Source: Lysobacteraceae bacterium (lineage in GTDB: Bacteria > Pseudomonadota > Gammaproteobacteria > Xanthomonadales > Xanthomonadaceae). From it: a stretch of DNA of 64,000 bases. Location of the stretch: the NCBI GenBank assembly GCA_030681035.1, contig JAUXUI010000045.1, positions 1 through 64,000 on the forward strand, read 5' to 3'. Positions 17,877 through 26,889 of the stretch are shown here, piece after piece. Both the position numbers and the translations under genes were made by a program. The notes below the pieces were generated by a model. It ran no database searches. It was not told the DNA's origin and was given only the letters and a program-made list of their open reading frames with translations. The first letter of the stretch is position 1. Each line of letters starts with the position of its first letter.

Positions 17877-18043
17877 GACGACTGCATGGATGCAGGAGGT
17901 ACGACTCCATGGATGGAGGAGGTAGAGCCGCGTCTGGAACAGCGGCCGAGAACAACGCAGGAGCAGTTGCCGAGGTACGACTCCATGGATGGAGGACGAC
18001 TGCATGGATGCAGGAGGTAGAACAACGCAGGAGCAGTTGCCGA
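17877..18043. repeat. Mosaic minisatellite of three hairpin-bearing modules
   Basis: Module a (25 bp, containing CTGCATGGATGCAG) lies at 17877-17901 and 17995-18019. Module b (25 bp, containing CTCCATGGATGGAG) is at 17896-17920 and 17972-17996. Module c (24 bp, GAACAACGCAGGAGCAGTTG core) is at 17950-17973 and 18020-18043. Modules a and b centre on small CATGGATG palindromes. An opposite-strand copy is at 2152-2194. Confidence 0.85.
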
Positions 18044-18125
18044 ATGTGCGGTCCAAATTCGCTTTGGCGCCGTAAAGCACGGCGAGCATCGCAGGCCCAC
18101 AGCGCCAATCCGCAATTGCTACCCC

Positions 18126-19151
18126 CTACTCCGGATACAACAACATCGCATCGCCGTAGGAAAAGAACCGGTAACGCTGTTCGATAGCGTGGCGATACGC
18201 CGCAAAAATTCGCTCGCGGCCGGAAAACGCCGACACCAGCATCAACAGCGTCGATTCGGGCAGGTGGAAATTGGTCAGCAAGGCATCAACCGAGGTAATG
18301 CGCTTGCCCGGAAACAAAAAGATATTGGTATCGCCGGCATACGGTTGAACCACGCCGTCACGCAATGCGGTTTCCAGAGCGCGCACCACCGTAGTACCCA
18401 CCGCGATCACCCGCCCACCGGCTGCACGCGTGTTCACGATCTGCTCGCACAACTGCGCGCCCACGTTCAGCCATTCGCTGTGCATGCGATGCTCGTGCAG
18501 CGATTCCACCCGCATCGGCTGAAACGTCCCGGCACCGACGTGCAAGGTGATATGGCCGAACTGCACGCCGCGCTCACGCAACGCCGCCAGCAATGGCTCA
18601 TCGAAATGCAGGCCGGCAGTCGGCGCCGCCACTGCGCCGGCACTGCGTGCAAATACGGTCTGATAACGCTCGCTGTCGTCGCGCCCCGGTTCGCGGGTGA
18701 TGTACGGTGGTAGCGGCAAACGCCCGGCACGCGTCAGCAATTGTTCAAAGGTTTCGTGCGATTGCAGGCGCAGCCGATAGAACGCATCCTCGCGTCCGAC
18801 CACCTCCAGCTCACCGCCGGCATCGAGCACGATCCGGCTACCGGGTTTGGGAGCCTTGCTGAAACCGAGTTGCGCCTTGGCCTCACGCTCATCGACAATT
18901 CGCTCGATCAGAATCTCGACGCGGCCACCGCTATCCTTGTGGCCAAACAGCCGCGCCGGAATCACCCGGGTATCGTTGAACACCAGCAGATCACCGGGCG
19001 CCAGCAGCTCCGGCAACTCGCGCATTGAGCGATCTTCGAACTCGCCCGGCGCCGGCGGCACGCGCAGCAAGCGGCTGGCGGAACGCTCCGGCAACGGTTG
19101 TTGCGCAATCAACTCAGGCGGCAACTGATAATGGAAGTCGGATTTTTTCAC
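18126..19151 (-). CDS. queA: S-adenosylmethionine:tRNA ribosyltransferase-isomerase
   Basis: 341 residues. It transfers the ribosyl part of SAM to preQ1 in tRNA, making epoxyqueuosine. The family start [20 protein letters not shown] is followed by [49 protein letters not shown] and [16 protein letters not shown]. The usual downstream tgt-yajC-secD-secF block does not follow; repeat DNA lies beyond its stop. Confidence 0.97.
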   Translation of the reverse strand: MKKSDFHYQLPPELIAQQPLPERSASRLLRVPPAPGEFEDRSMRELPELLAPGDLLVFNDTRVIPARLFGHKDSGGRVEILIERIVDEREAKAQLGFSKAPKPGSRIVLDAGGELEVVGREDAFYRLRLQSHETFEQLLTRAGRLPLPPYITREPGRDDSERYQTVFARSAGAVAAPTAGLHFDEPLLAALRERGVQFGHITLHVGAGTFQPMRVESLHEHRMHSEWLNVGAQLCEQIVNTRAAGGRVIAVGTTVVRALETALRDGVVQPYAGDTNIFLFPGKRITSVDALLTNFHLPESTLLMLVSAFSGRERIFAAYRHAIEQRYRFFSYGDAMLLYPE

Positions 19152-19408
19152 AGGGTAACGATCACTTTGATATTACACGGATAATGTGCGTGGAATGAAT
19201 AGCTCGGCACTCGGGTGAGAGCAAGAGCGGATAGTCCGCAAAGGACGCCAAGTGCGCAAAAAAAGTACGAAGCCGAGCCAGTAGAAGGATGAAGCGAGTG
19301 CGGCGAAACCCGGCAGCCGCCCATCCAACGCTGTTATTTGCGTCCTTTTGCGTTCTTTGCGGACCCAATACGCTTTATGCTTTTCTCCAGTCCCCAGTCC
19401 CGTCTGCA
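19152..19408. other. Spacer between queA and rapA with inverted repeat fragments
   Basis: No gene is seen. GTCCGCAAAGGACGC (about 19227-19246) and an inverted relative TGCGTCCTTTTGCGTTCTTTGCGGAC (from about 19339) could pair over roughly 100 nt. Related strings recur near 14210 and 22565, so this is another dispersed repeat family. Confidence 0.5.
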
Positions 19409-22267
19409 TCACGCACGCAGACTGACGAAATCCGGGCTGCCCACCAAACGCAACGCATCCAATCGCGGCCGCGCCTGCGCAAGCGCGTTGGCAAGCTGCT
19501 CTCGGCGGGCCTCAAGCCGGCTGACCTGGGCCGGATCGATTGCCGGATTATGCCGTGCCAACGCACGCAGACGCTCGATACGGGCATCCAGTGCGTTACG
19601 CGCCTGTTGCACTGCCGAGGCGATGTAGTCACTGACCTGGGCCTCGGCGATCTCGCGCGCGGCCTCCAGCATCGGCGGCAACAATTTGCCAAGCAGACGG
19701 CGCTGGCCGCCAATGTCGTAGTCGCGCTCGGCCGCGCGCTGTTGCGCACGCGGGCTGAGACGAAAATCCGGACGTGGTTGCAGCCGCGTATCCACCGCCA
19801 CCCGAATCGGCAATGCCGGCAGATAGCGTTCGGCATCCAGCCCAGGGGCAGCGACGCATTCCAACACGAACACCGCCTCCAGGATCGCGCTGCGCGCCGG
19901 CAATTCATCGACCACGAACGCCGCATTGCCGGCGTCGCTGGCCAGCACTAGATCACCTGCGGCCATGACCAGCGGGTGGTCGGCACGCAGATAAAGCAGG
20001 TCGTCACGCGCTAGCGCAAGCTCGCGCGACAGACACACCTGGCTCGGGCCTTCCTTGAGTTCATCCAGGCCATCGACCGCCAGATACTCGGGATCGATGC
20101 TGAACAGGCCGCCGCCAAGGTCTTCGTGCTGCACACCGAGCTGTTCGAGCAGGCGCAACGGAAAATCGTCGTGCGCATCCTCGTCGTCGGCTTCACGCAA
20201 GGCATCGCGCAAGTGGTCATCACCACGCTGGCTGGCCAGTTCCAACAGGCGATCACGGCCCAGCGCGATACGCGTCGCCAGTTCGCTGTGCATGCTGCGG
20301 CTGCGCGCAATCAGATCGTCCACTGCCGTCGGCGACGGGTCGTGTGCCAGCGCCAGCAGTTCGGCGCGGAATTGACGCAGCAGGCTGCGGCCATCGGCAA
20401 CCACGCTGGTAAAAGCGTTCAATCCCTCGTCGTACCAGCGCAGCAGCATGTCCTGCGCGCTGCCGCTGATGGCGTTGGCGTGAATGTTCACATCACCGCG
20501 CTGTCCGATGCGATCCAGCCGCCCGATACGCTGTTCAAGCTGGTCGGGATCGATTGGCAGGTCCCACAGGATCAGGTGTTGCGCAAACTGGAAGTTGCGG
20601 CCCTCGGCGCCCACTTCACTGGCAATCAACAGCGGCGCGCCATCGGGGTCGGCAAACCAGGCTGCGTTACGGTCGCGTTGCAACAGGCTCATGTCTTCAT
20701 GGAAGCGCGCCACCGTGATCCCCGAGCGCAAGCGCAGTGCTTCTTCCAGCGCCTGCACCTTGGCCCGCGAGTGACACAGCAGCAACGCTTTGCCTGGCGC
20801 GATGCGTTCCAGCACCGCGAGCAGCCAGTCAAGCCGCGGGTCACGCAGATAATCGTGTTGTGGCTCGCAGTGTTGCTCCACATCGCCGGTGTCGCCTGCA
20901 TCGGCCAGAAACTCGGCCAGCAACGTACCGTTATGCGTCGGGTCGTCGCCGGGCGGCAGGCGATCAAGATGACCGATGCGCTTGGGGAACCCACCGACCG
21001 CAACGCGCCGGTTGCGCAGCATCACCTGGCCGGTGCCGTGACGATCAATCAGAGCATTGATCAGCGCCTCGCGCGCGGTGCTTTCGCCAGCGGCAACCCC
21101 TTCAAGGTGTCGCGTCAGGGTATCGGCATCGTTGACGAACACCCGCTGTAATGCACGGCGTTGCGCTGCGGTCACTGCGGTGCCCTGGTCGAGCCGCTCG
21201 ACAATCTGCGACAACTCTTGGTAGTGCCCAACCTGCGCCAGGAACGCATCAAGATCGGGATAGCGCGGCGGATCGAGCAGGCGCAGACGCGCGAAGTGGC
21301 CGGCCATGCCAAGCTGCTCGGGGGTGGCGGAAAGCAGCAGAAGATGGGCGGCAGTGGCAGCCAACTGTTCTGCCAACCGGTATTGCACACTGACATTGTC
21401 GGGATGCCATTCCAGATGATGCGCTTCATCAATCAACACCAGATCCCAGCCCGCCGCCAGCAACTGCGTGCGGCGCTTGGTGTTGCCGGCAAGCCAATTG
21501 CTGCTGGCAATCAGCCACTGCGAATCCTCGAACGGATTGGCCACCGGATTGGCATCGACAATCGCCTCGCAACGCTCCTCGTCGTAGATCGAAAAACGCA
21601 GATTGAAGCGGCGCAACAACTCGATGAACCACTGATGCACCAGCGATTCGGGCACCAGCACCAGCACCCGCCCCACGCGCTCGGTGGCAATCAAGCGGGC
21701 AGTAATCAGGCATGCCTCGATAGTCTTGCCAAGGCCCACTTCATCAGCCAGCAACAACCGCACTGGATTGCGCTCATCGGCCAGCGCGGCAACACGCAAC
21801 TGATGCGCGATCAGGTCGATCCGCGCGCCGAGTATGCCCCAGCCCGGGTGACTGCGCGCCTGTGCGCGGCGAGTCAGCAACTCGACCCGAAAATCGAAGC
21901 GGCCACTGCGATCGATACGCCCCGACAACAAGCGGCTGTCGGCCTGCGACACCGGTTGCCCGGCGTCGAGTTGGCCCTCGACGAATGTGTGCTCGCCGCA
22001 GGTGTAACGCAGCAAGCCCTCGATATCGTCGATGGCATCGACCCGCCATTCGCGGCCCTCGACGCAGATCCGCTCGCCAATGCGAAATGCCGCGCGCAGC
22101 AAGGGCGCGCTGTGCATGGCGTATTGGCGCAGGGTATCAGCACCATCAAACACGATTTGCACGTTGCGTGCCTGCACACGTAAAACGGTGCCAAGACCCA
22201 GTTCGGGTTCGGCGCTGGAATACCAGCGCTGACCGGGAACAAAGCGTTCGTCGGCAATTACAGTCAT
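19409..22267 (-). CDS. rapA: RNA polymerase-associated ATP-dependent protein RapA (HepA)
   Basis: 952 residues, near the E. coli length of 968. This Swi2/Snf2 ATPase binds RNA polymerase and helps it recycle. An N-terminal Tudor-like part (FVPGQRWYSSAEPELGLGTV) is followed by Walker A LADEVGLGKTIEA, DEAH box LVLIDEAHHLEWHPD, motif III LLLSATPEQLGM, and the helicase C-lobe with LILWDLPIDPDQLEQRIGRL. A RapA-specific C-terminal region follows. It is monocistronic and divergent from the transporter gene. Confidence 0.96.
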   Translation of the reverse strand: MTVIADERFVPGQRWYSSAEPELGLGTVLRVQARNVQIVFDGADTLRQYAMHSAPLLRAAFRIGERICVEGREWRVDAIDDIEGLLRYTCGEHTFVEGQLDAGQPVSQADSRLLSGRIDRSGRFDFRVELLTRRAQARSHPGWGILGARIDLIAHQLRVAALADERNPVRLLLADEVGLGKTIEACLITARLIATERVGRVLVLVPESLVHQWFIELLRRFNLRFSIYDEERCEAIVDANPVANPFEDSQWLIASSNWLAGNTKRRTQLLAAGWDLVLIDEAHHLEWHPDNVSVQYRLAEQLAATAAHLLLLSATPEQLGMAGHFARLRLLDPPRYPDLDAFLAQVGHYQELSQIVERLDQGTAVTAAQRRALQRVFVNDADTLTRHLEGVAAGESTAREALINALIDRHGTGQVMLRNRRVAVGGFPKRIGHLDRLPPGDDPTHNGTLLAEFLADAGDTGDVEQHCEPQHDYLRDPRLDWLLAVLERIAPGKALLLCHSRAKVQALEEALRLRSGITVARFHEDMSLLQRDRNAAWFADPDGAPLLIASEVGAEGRNFQFAQHLILWDLPIDPDQLEQRIGRLDRIGQRGDVNIHANAISGSAQDMLLRWYDEGLNAFTSVVADGRSLLRQFRAELLALAHDPSPTAVDDLIARSRSMHSELATRIALGRDRLLELASQRGDDHLRDALREADDEDAHDDFPLRLLEQLGVQHEDLGGGLFSIDPEYLAVDGLDELKEGPSQVCLSRELALARDDLLYLRADHPLVMAAGDLVLASDAGNAAFVVDELPARSAILEAVFVLECVAAPGLDAERYLPALPIRVAVDTRLQPRPDFRLSPRAQQRAAERDYDIGGQRRLLGKLLPPMLEAAREIAEAQVSDYIASAVQQARNALDARIERLRALARHNPAIDPAQVSRLEARREQLANALAQARPRLDALRLVGSPDFVSLRA

Positions 22268-22418
22268 TGGGAGTCCGAAAGTTGATCAAGCGGTGAGGAA
22301 CATGCGATAGCGTGGCAATCGCGTCCATGCGATGCAAGTTGACCATTTTCGCATTTTGTTGCACTCGACAAAAGCAATACTCGGGACTCGGGACTCAGGG
22401 CCACGGGAAATGCATAAA

Positions 22419-22552
22419 CGTAGGATGGGTAGAGCGCAGCGACCGAGTGCAACGAAGGCGTAGTTCGCGCAGCGAACGCTGTCGCGAAGCGACCGAAACC
22501 CATCATGGCCAGCTGTTGTCGATGGGTTTCGCTGCGCTCTACCCATCCTACG
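22419..22552. mobile_element. MITE-like 134-bp element with 23-bp perfect terminal inverted repeats
   Basis: Bases 22419-22441 (CGTAGGATGGGTAGAGCGCA plus GCG) are the exact reverse complement of 22530-22552. A nested hairpin GAAACCCATC/GATGGGTTTC lies at 22495-22504 and 22521-22530. No flanking duplication is visible. It resembles the common GTAGGATGGGTAGAGCG intergenic repeat of proteobacteria. Confidence 0.75.
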
Positions 22553-22718
22553 TCACTGTATTTGCGTTCTTCGCGTTCTTTGCGGACCGGAAGCTTTACG
22601 CTTTTCCCGTGGCCCCGTGGTCCCGAGCCCCATCCCGCGTGGATCACAGCGTTTCACCCGACTTGCACCGACACCGCACTTCGCGCTGCTATCCTGTTGA
22701 CCCGTAAGCGGTACCCAC

Positions 22719-23969
22719 ATGAACCCTCGATCCGCCCTGCCATCACGCCGACTTGCCCCCCTGCTCGGGGCGCTGGCGATGTTTGGCGCGTTTTCGATCG
22801 ACACCATGTTCCCGGCTTTCCCGGATATTGCCGAGGAGTTCGGGGTCGGCAAGGTGGCGATGCAGCAAACCATCAGCGTGTACCTGTTTGCCTACGCGGT
22901 GATGAGCTTGCTGCACGGGCCGCTGTCCGATGCCATTGGACGGCGCCGGGTAATCATCGGCGGCCTGGCGGTATTCACCGTGGCATCGGTGGGTTGCGCA
23001 CTGGCATCGGGGATGGGCTGGCTGCTGTTTTTCCGGCTGATCCAGGGACTGTCGGCCGGTGTCGGCATGATCGTTGGGCGCGCCGTGGTGCGCGATGTAT
23101 TCGACGGCCATGATGCACAGAGACTGATGAGCCAGGTGTCGATGATCTTCGGGTTGGCACCGGCGATTGCACCGGTGATCGGCGGCTGGCTGCTGGGCTG
23201 GGCCGACTGGCGTGCCATCTTCTGGTTTCTTGCCGCATTCGGTGCGCTGGTGCTGCTGACGGTGATGCTGGCGCTGCCGGAAACCCACCCGCACAGCGCG
23301 CGCAAACCGATGCGTGCCAGCGACCTGTGGCATGGCAATGTCGCCATGCTGCGCAACCACACATTTGTGCAACTCAGCCTGATCGGCAGCTGCAACTTCG
23401 GCGCGCTGTTTCTCTACATCAGCTCGGCGCCTGCCTTTGTGCTCAATATTCTGCATTTGAACGCGCAGCAGTTTGGCTGGTTCTTTGCGCCCATGATCAG
23501 CGGCATGATGCTGGGCGCGTTTACCAGTGGCCGCCTCGCCGGGCGGGTCAGCGGAACTGCACTGGCCAATACCGGCTTCATCGTGTGTACCAGCGCAACC
23601 CTGGTCAATCTGCTCTACAACCTGCTGACCAGCACCCCGACATTGCCGTGGGCGGTATTGCCGCTGATGCTCAACGCGTTCGGCGTAGCACTGGCATTCC
23701 CGATCATCACCCTGCTGATTCTGGACATGTATCCGCATCAACGCGGTGCCGCTTCCTCGCTGCAGGCCTTCATCAGCCTGGGCTTGAACGCATTCATCGC
23801 CGGCGTGCTCGCTGCCGCGATCGGCGCCAACGCGGTGCTGCTGGCTGCCACCACCGCAGCATTCAGCGTCTGCGCCGGTTTACTGTGGTGGCGTTACCTG
23901 CGCCGCACGACAAGCCTTCCCGGCAAGGTCACAGCACCGATGACGGTCGAGTCCGGCGAAGGACTGTAA
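22719..23969 (+). CDS. Bcr/CflA-type multidrug efflux MFS transporter
   Basis: 416 residues with twelve predicted membrane segments. Motif A between TM2 and TM3 is GPLSDAIGRRRVIIGG. FRLIQGLSAGVGMIVGRAVV and GLAPAIAPVIGGWLLGWADW match the drug:H+ antiporter-1 signature (motif C region) of Bcr/CflA proteins. It probably exports a drug or amino-acid-like compound, but the substrate cannot be told. It stands alone, divergent from rapA across 450 nt of repeat DNA. Confidence 0.9.
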   Translation: MNPRSALPSRRLAPLLGALAMFGAFSIDTMFPAFPDIAEEFGVGKVAMQQTISVYLFAYAVMSLLHGPLSDAIGRRRVIIGGLAVFTVASVGCALASGMGWLLFFRLIQGLSAGVGMIVGRAVVRDVFDGHDAQRLMSQVSMIFGLAPAIAPVIGGWLLGWADWRAIFWFLAAFGALVLLTVMLALPETHPHSARKPMRASDLWHGNVAMLRNHTFVQLSLIGSCNFGALFLYISSAPAFVLNILHLNAQQFGWFFAPMISGMMLGAFTSGRLAGRVSGTALANTGFIVCTSATLVNLLYNLLTSTPTLPWAVLPLMLNAFGVALAFPIITLLILDMYPHQRGAASSLQAFISLGLNAFIAGVLAAAIGANAVLLAATTAAFSVCAGLLWWRYLRRTTSLPGKVTAPMTVESGEGL

Positions 23970-23972
23970 GCA

Positions 23973-24218
23973 TCAGCTGCGCGGCAGCGACTTCACATGC
24001 ACGATGCCAAACAACAGCGTGTTCAGCACATGGCCAAAACGCGAACCGGGTGCCTTGCGCAAACGCGGCCAGAACACGACACATTCAATCACATGCGCAC
24101 CCAGCAGCACCCAGAACAGCCAGCGGCCAACGGTGGCCAGCGGATGCACGATCGGAAATAGCACGGCGGTCAGAGCCAGCAGCCAGATAACCAGCAATAC
24201 AATACGTGTGACGGACAT
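23973..24218 (-). CDS. DUF1145-like small membrane protein
   Basis: 81 residues from the ATG at 24218, which has GAGG 5 nt upstream; the longer frame to 24416 lacks support. Two or three membrane segments are present (IVLLVIWLLALTAVLFPIV; WLFWVLLGAHVIECVVFW), with a basic tail RLRKAPGSRFGHVLNTLLFG and then IVHVKSLP. The pattern fits DUF1145. The function is unknown. It converges on the MFS gene with a 3-nt gap. Confidence 0.7.
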   Translation of the reverse strand: MSVTRIVLLVIWLLALTAVLFPIVHPLATVGRWLFWVLLGAHVIECVVFWPRLRKAPGSRFGHVLNTLLFGIVHVKSLPRS

Positions 24219-24351
24219 GGCAACCTCAATCAAGGACGATCTGCGAGACTGACCGCAGCACAGGCTGGCGTCAAGCACTACACCAAATGCTGGCGCTGTA
24301 ACCGTGCCTGTGGGTACAGTAAACCCCGAACCTACCCTTGCCGAGGCGCCA

Positions 24352-24951
24352 ATGACACCTGTACGCATCATTTTCGCGCTTTTATTGTCGCCTGCTCTGC
24401 TGCCATGGGCAGGCACAGCAGCGGCACAGTCATTGGATGGCCCGGCTCAACCAACCCAGGAGGCACCCGCCGCACCGCAAGTGGAACGCCTACCCGGCGA
24501 CATGACACTGGCCGGGCTGGTGGAACTGGTTCTGCGTATCGACCCGGAAGCAAAGGCCAATGGCAGCGCCACCCAGTTTCGCGTGCAAGATCGCACCTTG
24601 ATCCTGGTCGGCGACGAGAACGCCGGACGGATGCGCATCATGACCCCGATTGCGCGCACCGACGCTCTCGACGGCGAGATCGTGCAACGCATGTTGCAGG
24701 CCAATTTTGATGCCGTTCTGGACGCCCGTTACGCAGTTGCCAACGGCATCGTGTGGAGCGTATTCATCCACCCGCTGCCGCCGATGGACGAGGCTCAATT
24801 GGCCAACGCCATCGCACAGGTCTACGTCGCCGCAGCAAGCTTTGGCACTACTTATACCTCGGGCGCAATGGTATACGGCGGTGGCGACAGCAACGAAGAA
24901 CACCGCAGACTGCTGGAAGCAATCAAAAAGCAGATCGCGCCGGAGATTTAA
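24352..24951 (+). CDS. Predicted secreted protein, possibly YbjN/CesT-like fold
   Basis: 199 residues from the ATG at 24352. The signal peptide is about 25 residues (MTPVRIIFALLLSPALLPWA, then GTAAAQ). The mature part resembles small type III chaperone/YbjN-like domains: RLPGDMTLAGLVELVLRI, then FRVQDRTLILVGDENAGRMR, RMLQANFDAVLDARYAVANG and IVWSVFIHPLPPMDEAQL. That fold guess comes from strand and helix pattern only. No clear neighbours are co-transcribed, and the function is unknown. Confidence 0.7.
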   Translation: MTPVRIIFALLLSPALLPWAGTAAAQSLDGPAQPTQEAPAAPQVERLPGDMTLAGLVELVLRIDPEAKANGSATQFRVQDRTLILVGDENAGRMRIMTPIARTDALDGEIVQRMLQANFDAVLDARYAVANGIVWSVFIHPLPPMDEAQLANAIAQVYVAAASFGTTYTSGAMVYGGGDSNEEHRRLLEAIKKQIAPEI

Positions 24952-24969
24952 GCGTGTTCAATTGCGCCC

Positions 24970-25350
24970 TCAGCGCTTGTCCTTGAGCAGCCCGGCCAAC
25001 CCGGCAAACGGGTTGGTCTTCGCACCCTCGACCTTCGCCTCGGCATTGGCAGCGCTTTCGCCGGTGTAATCGACATGGCGCGAATGCTCGTTGTCGTGGC
25101 AATACACGCACAACAGTTCCCAGTTGCTGCCATCGGGCGGATTGAAATCGTGATCGTGGTTGCGATGGTGTACGGTCAATTCCTGCAAGTTGGCGCGGGT
25201 AAACTCACGCGCACAACGGCCACATATCCACGGGTACATTTTCAACGCGCGCTCACGGTAGCCCTTGTCGCGCTGCTCGGCGTCACGCCGCGCCTGGGCC
25301 ACGATGCGATCGAGGTTGGCCTCGTCGATACCGGGTGTTTTGCCTGCCAT
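24970..25350 (-). CDS. yajD: YajD-family HNH endonuclease-like protein
   Basis: 126 residues. The HNH core has a Cys-X2-Cys (WICGRCAREFT), then LTVHHRNHDHDFN and a second Cys-X2-Cys (LLCVYCHDNEHSR). This pattern defines the YajD family, presumed metal-binding nucleases whose target is unknown. It is divergent from yajQ with a gap of about 107 nt. Confidence 0.92.
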   Translation of the reverse strand: MAGKTPGIDEANLDRIVAQARRDAEQRDKGYRERALKMYPWICGRCAREFTRANLQELTVHHRNHDHDFNPPDGSNWELLCVYCHDNEHSRHVDYTGESAANAEAKVEGAKTNPFAGLAGLLKDKR

Positions 25351-25457
25351 GACACCATCATCAATGAAAAATACCGGTGATTACGATAGCGCAAGCGCGG
25401 CGCGCTGTGTGGGCTGCGCTAAACTGACGCCTTCACCCTCCAACCGCCGTCACTACC

Positions 25458-25940
25458 ATGCCCTCATTTGATGTGGTTTCCGAAGTTGACAAGCACGAGC
25501 TGACCAATGCGGTGGATACCGCCAACCGCGAGCTCGGCAACCGCTTTGATTTCAAGGGCAGCGATGCCCGTTTTGAGTTGAATGACGGGGTGGTAACGCA
25601 GATCGCGCCGAGTGATTTCCAGCTCAAGCAGATGCTGGACATTCTGCGTGGCCGCATGGTGGCACGCGGTATCGACATCCGTTGCCTCGATGTCGGCGAG
25701 CCGGAAATCAATCTGGCGCAAGCGCGACAAAAGATCACCGTCAAGCAGGGAATCGAGCAGAAAATCGCCAAGCAGATCATCGCCGCAATCAAGCTGGCGA
25801 AAATCAAGGTCGAGGCGCAGATCAACGGCGACAAGCTGCGTATCAGTGGCAAGAAGCGCGACGACCTGCAAGCGGCGATGGCGTTGCTCAAGGGCGGCGA
25901 ATTCGAACTGCCGTTGCAGTTCGAAAACATGCGCGATTAA
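25458..25940 (+). CDS. yajQ: YajQ-family nucleotide-binding protein (cyclic di-GMP effector family)
   Basis: 160 residues. The family start MPSFDVVSEVDKHELTNAVD, then FDFKGSDARFEL and LKQMLDILRGRMVARGIDIR, and the end GGEFELPLQFENMRD, are all standard. In Xanthomonas a YajQ protein binds c-di-GMP and affects transcription; in other bacteria binding to nucleotides or RNA is reported. Its TAA shares bases with the thiD stop on the other strand (TTAA), so the two genes converge with overlapping stop codons. Confidence 0.95.
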   Translation: MPSFDVVSEVDKHELTNAVDTANRELGNRFDFKGSDARFELNDGVVTQIAPSDFQLKQMLDILRGRMVARGIDIRCLDVGEPEINLAQARQKITVKQGIEQKIAKQIIAAIKLAKIKVEAQINGDKLRISGKKRDDLQAAMALLKGGEFELPLQFENMRD

Positions 25941-26761
25941 CGCGCGCGCCAAAAATGCGCCAACACCCGCGCCTCGCCGCGCCCGGGCCGGGTGCTGTGT
26001 GCCAATGCACCAGCAACGTAGGTAATCGCATCGGCACAGGCCTGCGGCAGGGTTTTCCCGAGCACGCACTGCGCGGCAATCGCTGAAGCCAGCGTGCAAC
26101 CGCTACCATGGCCTTCGATCGGCAAGCGCGGATTGCGAAACACGATGCGCTCACGACCATCGCTGAAGCGATCAGTGACTTCGGCAGCATGCGCGTCGCC
26201 CGGATCGCCCGCCGGCAGATGCGCGCCCTTGAGCAATACCGCGCCGGCACCTAATGCCAGCAACGCATCCATTGCCTGCTCGGCAGCGGTATCGTCAGCA
26301 ATCGTTTCACCCAGCAGCCACTCGGCCTCCGGAATATTCGGCGTGATCAGGCTGGCATGCGCAATCAGACGGCGCAGTGCATCAAGCGCATCGGTATCGA
26401 GCAGGCGCGCACCGGAAGTGGCCACCATCACCGGATCGAGCACCACGAACGACGGCTCGTGGGCTTCAATGGCGTCGATCACGGCATCGATCAATTCGGC
26501 ATTGGCCAGCATCCCGATCTTTATCACACCGACCCGAAAATCATCGAAGCAGGCATCGATCTGCGCACGCAGAAAATCGGCTGGCGGCACATGCACGGCG
26601 CTCACGCCACGGGTGTTCTGCGCGGTCAGCGCGGCAATCGCGCACAGGCCATGCACGCCATGCGCGGCAAAGGTTTTCAGATCCGCCTGAATGCCAGCGC
26701 CACCACCGGAATCGGAACCGGCGATGGTGAGCGCGCACAGCGGACGCGGGTCGGCGGTCAT
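25937..26761 (-). CDS. thiD: Bifunctional hydroxymethylpyrimidine kinase/phosphomethylpyrimidine kinase
   Basis: 274 residues from the ATG at 26761 (MTADPRPLCALTIAGSDSGG). It phosphorylates HMP twice for thiamine synthesis. Ribokinase-fold motifs are GSDSGGGAGIQADLKTF near the start, VLDPVMVATSG, LITPNIPEAEWLLG, and the C-terminal GHGSGCTLASAIAA with the catalytic Cys/Asp region. The open frame extends to 27232 but that part overlaps phoH and is not coding. An inverted repeat (26775-26849) lies just upstream. Confidence 0.95.
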   Translation of the reverse strand: MTADPRPLCALTIAGSDSGGGAGIQADLKTFAAHGVHGLCAIAALTAQNTRGVSAVHVPPADFLRAQIDACFDDFRVGVIKIGMLANAELIDAVIDAIEAHEPSFVVLDPVMVATSGARLLDTDALDALRRLIAHASLITPNIPEAEWLLGETIADDTAAEQAMDALLALGAGAVLLKGAHLPAGDPGDAHAAEVTDRFSDGRERIVFRNPRLPIEGHGSGCTLASAIAAQCVLGKTLPQACADAITYVAGALAHSTRPGRGEARVLAHFWRAR

Positions 26762-26774
26762 CGACCAATCCCTA

Positions 26775-26849
26775 CCGTAGGGGCGCGATTCATCGCGCCC
26801 TGGTTCATCGCAACCGGGTCGTGGGGCGCAATGAATTGTGCCCCTACGG
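26775..26849. repeat. Intergenic inverted repeat (CCGTAGGGGC ... GCCCCTACGG)
   Basis: Perfect 10-bp arms at 26775-26784 and 26840-26849, extended imperfectly inward (GCGATTCATCGCG / GCGCAATGAATTGTGC). This is the widespread GTAGGGGCGAATTCAT-type repeat. It sits between phoH and thiD. Confidence 0.75.
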
Positions 26850-26889
26850 GATTCATCATCACGATGCCGTGGAAAAGCAGGGTGGGCAC

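Noticed and set aside
17591..18115. Frames of 174-180 residues between the lipoprotein gene and queA
   Set aside because: They translate the 94-bp repeats and the hairpin mosaic; repeated peptide pieces show they are not genes.
20126..22183. Two plus-strand frames of about 340 residues opposite rapA
   Set aside because: Antisense shadows of rapA with no start signal or recognised motif.
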